Part shown: positions 18,348 through 24,974 of the stretch, one piece after another
Position numbering within the stretch: the stretch's first letter is position 1
Layout of the letters: every line of letters begins with the position of its first letter
DNA from: Ephemerocybe angulata
Lineage: Eukaryota > Basidiomycota > Agaricomycetes > Agaricales > Psathyrellaceae
Direction of reading: 5' to 3'
Assembly (NCBI GenBank): GCA_013368325.1
Contig: JAACJK010000251.1
Span: forward strand, 1-24,974
DNA length: 24,974 nucleotides
Notes under the pieces: model-generated
What the model was told of the DNA's origin: nothing
Database searches by the model: none
What the model saw: only the letters and a program-made list of their open reading frames with translations
Translations under genes and position numbers: made by a program

Positions 18348-18600
18348 GGATATCCTGATCAATTTTGATCGACCCGTCAACCGGCGCCTATCTCGGTCTG
18401 CGCGATTTTCCCCTTTTTCCCTCCAAGGATCCCACCTTAAGCTGTATCTATTTTTGGCTTGTAACCTAACGAACGGTCGGCAATCGGCAGTCGTGTCAAT
18501 CCGACCCCTGCGGTGAAAATTTGGTCACCAGGGTCGGATTTGTCCTGCGAGTTTCCGTTTGTCCTCCGATAATCCCGGACTCGATCACGGGAATACACGT
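18348..18600 (+). repeat. Dispersed repeat of 230-250 bp, copy 1
   Basis: This starts CGGATATCCTGATCAATTTT, then CCGGCGCCTATCTCGGTCTG, GTCGGATTTGTCCT and TTTCCGTTTGTCCTCCGATA, ending near AATCCCGGAC. The same blocks in the same order occur at 21066-21296. Internal sequence has diverged with indels. No protein is encoded recognisably. Confidence 0.82.
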
Positions 18601-18960
18601 CAATGCATGCGTCGTTGCAGTCGATCCATAGCGTCGACAGCAACACAATGTTGTGCATGCGCCATCGTAGCCGACTCATAGCGTCGACGGCGATGCAGTC
18701 ACGCACAGGTGTGCATGCACCGTCGGTGTACAACAAGTGACAACTGCGCACAGTCGGCGGCAATACTTGTGTACATAAACCGTCACCATACAAGTCCTCC
18801 GTTGGCGGTGACGTCGGACGCCGTCGTTGTTCGCGGCGTGTGGGGCCAGGTGGGTCATAGTGCGAGGCGGGTAAGGAGTATGTCGCTGAGGACAGACGCA
18901 GAATGCAGTGTCGGCGGCGTATGCCAGTGACGACAACCCATTCGCGTGTGTATGCCCTGC
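18601..18960 (+). repeat. Diverged remnants of the 31-bp minisatellite
   Basis: ATAGCGTCGACAGCAACAC and ATAGCGTCGACGGCGATGCA (about 18627 and 18678) match the core of the array at 2929-3900, 15 kb away. The surrounding DNA is CpG-rich with no supported gene. Confidence 0.55.
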
Positions 18961-19650
18961 CTGGCTGCATGTGTGAGCGATGTAGAGTGCCCGTAGGGAC
19001 TCGGGTGCTGGGCGTGTCCTCCGAAGAGCAAGATATGTGATTGTGCAGTGGAAGCCTCTGTATTCGCCCTCGTCGAGATAGTGTGGAGTTATTTACGCCG
19101 ACAAGCGGATCTCGTCGGTGATTCTAGACTCAGTGGGGAGAGTTCTGTCAGAGCTTCGGCACTAGCACTCGAATACCATGCACTATGAGTGCTCAGTGGG
19201 GTGGTGCTCGCATCCTCTGATGGTGTACATTCCGAGACAAGTACATCCTCAGAGCTTACACTCGCATCCGTAGACTGGATGCGAGTCTCGAGCTGTGGGT
19301 GTTGTACACGCGTCCATGAGCGGGAGGCCGCCCTCTGACCACCTATGCGTGGGCCGTCGGATCCTTCACACTACACTGTGAGTGCAGAGTACCCGACGGC
19401 GCATGCGTAGGCTATGGACGCGCACTCGCAGTACAGGGCGAGTGTGTTGTGGAAGTGAATCCCTGTACGCAGTGAGTGCGTGTGCCGTCGGTGGACATTT
19501 CCACCTCTGTACTCCCAGGACAATGCAAACGGTGTTGTAGAGGGCATACGCACGTTGTACACGCGCGGCGTGTATGTGGGTTATCGGAGTGCAGAGACTT
19601 TGACGTCATAGACGCGCTGTCAACGCCGTAATATTCCGTCGGAGGGAATG
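18961..19650. repeat. Hairpin-family repeats, no gene
   Basis: 19355-19400 holds GCCGTCGGATCC...GAGTACCCGACGGC, an inverted pair with internal CACTACACTGTGAGTG. 19425-19445 has CACTCGCAGTACAGGGCGAGTG. These are members of the family seen at the left edge. 18961-19150 shows nothing recognisable. Confidence 0.5.
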
Positions 19651-20461
19651 TGTGAGCTGCGCTGACTGCACATGCGTGTATGTCTGCCGTCGGAGCCGGA
19701 GCAGGGGGGCATGGATACGCCGTCCCATCGCTTCACTCATCACTCATACATCCCTCGCCGTTCCAACCCACACTCTCACCGCATCCACCACGCGCCTCCT
19801 CATCGACCTCTCCATCCCATGTCTTTCCGTCAACCGCCGTCACCTCCCATCCTCTCTCCAGTTCCTCCGACTTCGCCAGCACATCGCCTCCGGACTCCCG
19901 AACCGCTCACCCCACTTATCACCTGCCGACCACCTATTGCCTTACCTCGTCTTCACTACCGTCGTCTCCATCTTCTCACCACCCGTAGTCATTGTAGGCG
20001 GTTGTAATGGATGTCTAGTTCTGTCGTAGTCAGTAGATACCCCCCACGGCACATGTCGTCCCACTGCGTGTAGAGGTCAACAATTAGGACCTTGAAAATC
20101 CTCGAAAGTACGCGGCGCGTCAAGCGATAAGAGCCGCAAAAGCCATCGAACGAAAGTCACTCACCTTCGACTCGATGAAGGTTCGGCTACTGGTGCAGGT
20201 AAGGCACACTCTCTGCCCCACCTTGTTTTCCAACGCGCTGATCGTTCTCTCCACGGTGGTATGCTGCGAATCAAGCCGGAGTGAGTACTCTCGCACAAAT
20301 TACAATACTGGGAGTGCGAGGTCAGAGCGTGACATGTCCACCAACAAAGGACATGTACCCTCGACGCACTCCCAATATTGTGCGAGTGCGCGAGTGATCT
20401 GACCAAGCATCCACGGCGCATAAACGTGCGAGAGAAGTGATTCCCGCCCCTGTCAACCCCA
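19651..20461. other. No gene; C/T-rich tract and an imperfect palindrome
   Basis: 19720-19990 is pyrimidine-rich and stays open in all three + frames because stop codons are rare, not because it is coding. 20287-20392 is an imperfect palindrome of about 106 bp (CTCGCACAA ... ACATGTCC / GGACATGT ... TTGTGCGAG, loop near 20340). 22090-22280 has a loosely similar C/T-rich stretch. Confidence 0.5.
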
Positions 20462-21067
20462 GACTCCCAGTATGTCACTGGGTGATGGCTTCTGGAGCCG
20501 GCGTCCTCTGTGTCCAGAAGCCATCACTGTGTGAGATAAGGCTTCTGGCCACAGAGGATGCTGGCTCCAGAAGCCATCACTGTGTGAGATAAGGCTTCTG
20601 GACACAGAGGATGGCGGCTCCAGAAGCCATCACTTATCTCACACAGTGATGGCTTCTGGAGCCGCCATCCTCTGCGTCCAGAAGTCCGAGCCACCCGAGT
20701 TAGTAATGTCAACGGCCCATGCTGCATTTGCACTGTGCTCCGAGTGCAGCAGTGAATATACACACTAACGGCGCCCGCAGACCGGTAGGACTCGAGGTGT
20801 ATTATCACACGCCTGTGCCCTCAACCGCACTCGTAAACCTAGCAGCCCTCTCGACAGACTCTGTAACTGCTGTATAGCATGCGACGGCACACAGATGCGT
20901 GTGCACCATCCGCGCAACCCAGGTACGCTCTCCACCGACATACAGATGAGTCAACAGCCCATGTACGCCGTCGGAGACTCTACACTCGCACTGCGCTACG
21001 AGTACAGAGGTGCACATACATACCTACGACGGTGCACAGGTATGTATGTGTGCGCCGTTGCCGCAGC
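20462..21067 (+). repeat. 600-bp segmental duplication, copy 2
   Basis: This is the partner of 16913-17513, including the 39-bp inverted repeat at 20595-20684. Copy 2 is preceded by TGTCAACCCCAGACTCCC, shared with the leader of the 53-bp array at 15690-15708. Copy 1 lacks this leader and abuts dispersed repeat B, so the copies were inserted into or recombined with different neighbours. Confidence 0.9.
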
Positions 21068-21296
21068 GGATATCCTGATCGATTTTGATCGACTCATCAA
21101 CCGGCGCCTATCTCGGTCTGCGCGATTTTCGCTGTTTCCCCATTCTGTGCTTAGCTCGTAACGGTCAGCAATTGGCAGTCGAGCCATGGACGCACAGACT
21201 CCCCAGTCGATCCGACTCCCTTTGCCCACCGTCGGATTTGTCCTCCGAATTTCCGTTTGCCCTCCGATAATCCCGGACACATCATGGGGAATATCC
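21066..21296 (+). repeat. Dispersed repeat of 230-250 bp, copy 2
   Basis: This is the partner of 18348-18600: CGGATATCCTGATCGATTTT, CCGGCGCCTATCTCGGTCTG, GTCGGATTTGTCCTCCGA, TTTGCCCTCCGATAATCCCG. It directly follows the 600-bp duplication copy 2. Confidence 0.82.
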
Positions 21297-22369
21297 GCTT
21301 AAAGTGAGCGGCTATTATCATTTAGACTCGCGTCCCTTTGCTCTATTTTTTGCTACTAATTCGATAGCCCTGACCCTAAATTTTTGAGCATCACTTCCCT
21401 CGGGTGTCGGTCTATGCATGGGTACGGTCTATTCTCCCATTCCATATATTCCTTCCATTTTCTTTGCTAATTTTCTTCGACGTTGCTCGCTGCACGTCTT
21501 CGCTCTACCCCTCCACTGAGCACTCTGCTCGTCGCCGCCTTCTTTGAGCTCGTCGCCTTCGACGCGCCCGCAGCCGTCCGCCGCTATGCAAGTCGGTCGA
21601 ATGCTTTGGCGCGAAGTACTCTGCTCGCCACCGCATGTCGTCGCTTTGAACCTCGCTCCGCAAATGGGATGAATCGAGTATGTAAGGATTTTTGATTGAC
21701 CTTGAAGGTGTTTCTAATGGACCTTTCTGATTCCTAGTCGCATATCTCACTTGCCAGGGCGTCGTCGTCATCGTGCGCAGTAGCCACAGTCGCCGCGCAA
21801 CCGCCGCCGTCGTCGGGGTTTAGAGCTCGTAGAGTTGGTGTATTACAATGTAAATCAGAGTAGACGGTCCTGGAAATCGAGTCGAGAGTGCGTGCGCCAT
21901 GCCATGGGACGGCATGAGAAAGGGTGAAGATGTGGGGAGGGAGAAAGAACAGGCCGAGGCCGATGACGTCTCCCACCGGACGTGCCAGAGAACGCCTAGT
22001 GTTTACCCAGGTTTGGAGGCTACTACGTACCATATACTCGTCCCACCTTCGAGATAGAAATCTCTAGAATACCTCAGATTCGCCCATCCAAGTGACCACC
22101 CGTCACCGCCGTCCATCAACAACCCGTCGTCTCTCGACCCTCTCACCACATTCACCGCACATACCGAGCACCGTAGACCAAGTAGCCTTTCCACCCAACA
22201 TCCCTTCTGTCAACCGTTGGCACCCTTCTATCGCCTCCCGATGCTCTCGCTCCACCCAACTCTACCCGTCCTGTGGCGGGTCGTCCTAGCCGTAGGTGTC
22301 CACTCCAAACACCGAACCCCAAATGCCGACTGAGGAATGAAAAAAGTAACACTCACTAGTACCCTCCCG
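21297..22369. other. No supported gene
   Basis: A possible intron (GTATGTAAGG at 21679 to TTCCTAG at 21738) follows a 70-codon frame at 21483-21695 (+), but the peptide has no recognisable family and no partner exon was found. The rest is mixed C/T-rich DNA. Treated as undetermined. Confidence 0.4.
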
Positions 22370-22531
22370 CCCCTCCCTCGTACTAATATCATACCCCGCT
22401 GTATCATACCCCGCTGCATGCGCATGGCACGTATCCACGCACACGCCGATGCGCGTCTTGTCCTCTACGAGCGCGATGATAGCTGCTCTCTGGGTGAAGG
22501 AGGAGCCGATGACGTTGCCGGCGCCGGCCAG
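22370..22531 (-). pseudogene. Fragment of Apn1/endonuclease IV (AP endonuclease)
   Basis: A 54-codon open stretch reads [11 protein letters not shown], then [20 protein letters not shown] and CHAHAAGYD, then DISTREG. This is the central core of the EndoIV family (yeast Apn1, bacterial Nfo), including the metal-binding Asp and His of DTCH. Family members cleave DNA 5' of abasic sites in base excision repair. Here the conserved Glu-Asn that precedes the (T/M)AGxG motif is replaced by Tyr-Thr, and no other part of the gene is found on either side. A 15-bp tandem duplication (about 22387-22416) inserts five residues, TAGYD, after AAGYD. It is best read as a relic or a partial transposed copy. Confidence 0.75.
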
Positions 22532-23002
22532 GGTATAGCATGGGGTGTAGATGAAACCGGGCGCGAGGTATGGAGGTATGGAGAATGCATGTAGGGATGT
22601 GAATGCGAAAGGGCGGAGGTATGGTGGAGTGGGGTAAGCGCGCGCGGGTGTGGTTATGAGCGCAGGCGTGCAGGCGTAGGAGGGCGTATCTCAGCGCGTG
22701 ACGGGCGTGCAGTGCGAACGGAGGTAGAGCGGGAGCCGTCGAATGCGGCAGGTGCGACGTCGGAGGACTCAGAGGCGTGTCGAAAACGCGTGCAGAACGA
22801 ACAAACTCAAAGAAGCAACTGGCAAAGTTAAGTAGATACTAGTAGATGGAGTACAATCTTCCATGGCCACTCTTTGGTTCATTCTTCCATCCATGCTCAC
22901 CACCTTCACCCTTGACCCTCCTCAAGACTCCATCGCCTCATGATCTAGAAACAATGGCCAAAAGCTCAATAGCACAGAAGCTTGGCTGCATCATCTCTGC
23001 TG
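22532..23002. other. No gene; 3' flank of the minus-strand membrane-protein gene
   Basis: A frame at 22846-23082 (+) overlaps the last exon of the antisense gene, has no family and is rejected. No polyadenylation signal can be placed with confidence. Confidence 0.45.
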
Positions 23003-24489
23003 TCAAATCTCGTTCGGCCCACCCCGAAGATGTAGGAGCATGCGAGTTGACAGTAAAGAGTGGACAAGAACTTGAGGTCTAAAGTGAGAGTAAGTTCACA
23101 CTAGGACTGGACTGGGATTTGACCGAACATGACATACTCAAGCATAATAAACTTGTACGGCAGCGGTGCAAGGTAGGTTGCAATGATGTTTGAACATGCA
23201 AGTGCTGAAGAATGCAGATCATTATCTGGTTATTAAACAGCACCATTGCGGGGAGTCTCGACAGTCCACGTACCGGATAAACAGAGGAAGTAAAGAACAC
23301 CCTCCCGGTAAAACAACAAAACAGAGAGCTTTTGAGATTGCGGTACTTCTGGTGGGCGACATACACCATGATGGCCATGATAGCTGGATATGACCAAGTG
23401 CATATATGAGTGCTTCCGCAGGACAGACGACAGTACAAGGGAATGAAGTTCAATGAACGCACCGACTATACTAGCCAGAGAGAAGCCGTATGCGATCCCC
23501 AGAGATGACTGATCCACCGCCATGGGAATGCATGGCGAGTTTGGCATAGAGGCTGGCCTGACTGTGGGCGAGGAAGTGAGAGAACACCCCACTACTGAGT
23601 TTGACGGGCATACATTTCACGGAAACAAGAACCTTTACCCCATACGCCAGTGCGAACGCGTGGAAGATCTGAAACGAGAACATCTGTTATGAGACATTAG
23701 TGACAACGTGTGCGAGGGACGCACTATGTACTGAATCACGAGGTTATACCATCAGTTTCCTGTTCATCCAGAAAATGCATGGATGCGAATGTACAGAATC
23801 GCTGTGTGTCACATAGTAAGGCATCTCTGTGTGTACTATTCAGTTTAAGCTACGTACCTTCTGCACTAAGAACTATCAGACTGGAAGATACTGTACAATA
23901 TGATCCGGTCAGGCATGTCTTATTCCCTTGGCTGTGCATGTTGTACTCACTGAAAACCTGTATGAACGATCTGGTGCACTCGTCAGACGATAGTCCACTG
24001 CGAAAATGGTCTATTATAGGGTACATTGTGCTCAGTTTCACGCTAGATATAGAGGATGAACTCACACATTCCCGAAATCCGATATGTATGAGAACACAGT
24101 ATCTCGCAACCAAGAACATCACTTTTGCGGAGCTCAATGGGGTAAACCAGATGAGGCGAACCTGGGCTTAATGAGGAAGTTGAGAATCCGGCAACAGGAG
24201 ACAAACGGACCTCTTCAGATATCGTATGCAGATAATCCGCGAGCTTCCCAAAGTTTCTTCAGTATTCAAGCACGGGGAATTGTTCATAGCACTTACGATG
24301 AGTGTATACCCGCTTGCCGCCTGAGCATTGAGGCCGCTTGTCAGCACCTCTGTAGATTATGGCTGTGACTCTCAGCTCACCAGACACTGTTTCCGAACAT
24401 TAGCCCCGACTGGTAGGTCATGTTGGCGCATTAGGGGCACTCACATCTGTAATATTCGTCTCCAAATACACCTCGACCGGTGAGTCCAT
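23003..24489 (-). pseudogene. DUF6533-type seven-helix membrane protein, 12 exons, two apparent frameshifts
   Basis: Reading right to left the exons are 24489-24445, 24347-24297, 24243-24211, 24161-24068, 24010-23951, 23890-23858, 23801-23750, 23683-23614, 23561-23463, 23383-23274, 23204-23138, 23078-23003. All introns are GT-AG, 49-101 bp. The product would be about 263 residues. Family hallmarks: YTLILADYLHTISEEVRLIW near the N-terminus (DUF6533 domain), FLVARYCVLIHI, LIVLSAEAILYIR, CIPMAVDQSSLGIAYG, FYREGVLYFLCLS, and the C-terminal QVLVHSLLSTRMLLHLR. Six or seven hydrophobic helices follow the usual order. The function of the family is unknown; it is a plasma-membrane-type protein found in Basidiomycota. 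Exon 7 hits TGA after HAFSG unless one base is restored before MNRKLM. Exon 10 loses frame after KYRNLKSS until FYREG, next to a TTTT run. Both are single-base deletions, so either the gene is decaying or the assembly has small errors. Confidence 0.78.
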
Positions 24490-24945
24490 GGTTGGCTATA
24501 AGGCGGCCACTCAAGACTCTTCAACCTACAGCCGTAGGTGCAGGAAGCAAGAAGGGACTTACACGTCATGGAACTGTCAGACATTTGTCATCAAGATGTG
24601 CCAAATCGCATTAGAGGTCTGCGGTGTGGCATACTTGGTGTCCAAACCAAACAAGCCCAATGTAGCATTGATGTGACTCTTCGACATTCTCTTGTTCCTC
24701 GTCGTCGTCTCCGTCTCCCTGCTCGGTCTCTCGCACTTCTGCGTTTCACCTTCAGGAGGTTCGTTTTCAGGTACACGGACTCTTGGCGCTCACCTAACTG
24801 ATCGCACTAGCGGGTATCCCACACAGCGTGTATTCCGAGAAAGCCATGTTCACTTGGACTTTCTTCTTTGGGAAGCAAGGGGAGATGGCGCGAATCGCAT
24901 GCCATTGGACGGATCTGTGCAGGCGGATCTGGGAGTCGAGTGTTG
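24488..24945 (+). pseudogene. Possible gene remnant with NCQTFV motif and a membrane segment
   Basis: From ATG at 24488 one frame reads to TGA at 24674, with SWNCQTFVIKMCQIA in the middle. The same frame continues after the stop into a strongly hydrophobic stretch (FDILLFLVVVSVSLLGLSHF, about 24680-24739). An Asn-Cys-Gln motif followed by a helix resembles papain-like-fold (NlpC/LRAT-type) fungal proteins, but this is a weak likeness. The start overlaps the start codon of the minus-strand gene in a shared CCATGG, so both starts are unlikely to be real. It may be chance. Confidence 0.25.
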
Positions 24946-24974
24946 AAATGATTTGAGTGTGTGACGTGCTGCAT

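Noticed and set aside
19652..20029. Open frames in all three + phases
   Set aside because: The C/T-rich composition removes stop codons; simultaneous openness in three phases argues against coding.
21360..21380. ACCCTAAA as a telomere tract
   Set aside because: It is a single partial copy with no tandem array and no symmetrical partner.
22846..23082. 78-codon frame on the + strand
   Set aside because: It overlaps the well-supported last exon of the minus-strand membrane-protein gene and has no recognisable domain.
24556..24666. Short minus-strand frame starting MSKSHINATLG as the first exon of the membrane-protein gene
   Set aside because: A start at 24489 gives a family-like N-terminus with a good donor. 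This upstream frame ends at a stop without a convincing donor.

Overview
This window looks like repeat-rich, probably subtelomeric accessory DNA from a filamentous basidiomycete (Agaricomycetes-type) fungus. The evidence is the compact 49-79 bp GT-AG introns, a multi-exon seven-helix membrane protein of the DUF6533 type that is characteristic of Basidiomycota, an OrsD-like/RecQ-like helicase gene of a kind common in fungal subtelomeres, and satellite DNA over most of the window. The species cannot be named from the sequence.

Layout. 1-4500 is gene-free, with hairpin-forming short repeats (ACTCGCA...TGCGAGT type), a hexanucleotide repeat (2820-2877) and a 31-bp minisatellite that switches orientation near 3440 (2929-3900). 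4555-5150 is a GATATTGGG minisatellite and 5210-5370 a 58-bp tandem repeat. 5507-11404 (+) holds the main gene. I model it as 15 exons and about 1,676 residues: an acidic tail built from eight micro-exons, two C2H2 zinc fingers (OrsD-like), a region with the full catalytic signature of a tyrosine recombinase, a coiled coil, a RecQ-type helicase with its zinc-binding domain, and a Cys-rich C-terminus. Its 3' end runs straight into 3.92 near-identical copies of a 1,060-bp tandem unit (11351-15510), each beginning with the telomere-like TTAGGGTTA and a G-quadruplex motif. 15511-22340 is a mosaic of dispersed, duplicated and palindromic repeats with no convincing gene. 22370-22531 (-) is a relic of an Apn1/endonuclease IV gene. 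23003-24489 (-) is a 12-exon DUF6533-type membrane-protein gene with two apparent one-base frameshifts. A weak gene remnant lies on the + strand at the right edge.

Most exciting point. One polypeptide appears to join zinc-finger DNA binding, tyrosine-recombinase catalysis and RecQ unwinding. The segment carrying it is bracketed by the outward-facing telomere-like 9-mers TAACCCTAA (4599-4607) and TTAGGGTTA (11351-11359). This suggests a telomere-associated, YR-encoding mobile element or a domesticated subtelomeric relative. The splice sites, motifs and repeats are seen directly. The recombinase assignment and mobility are inference.
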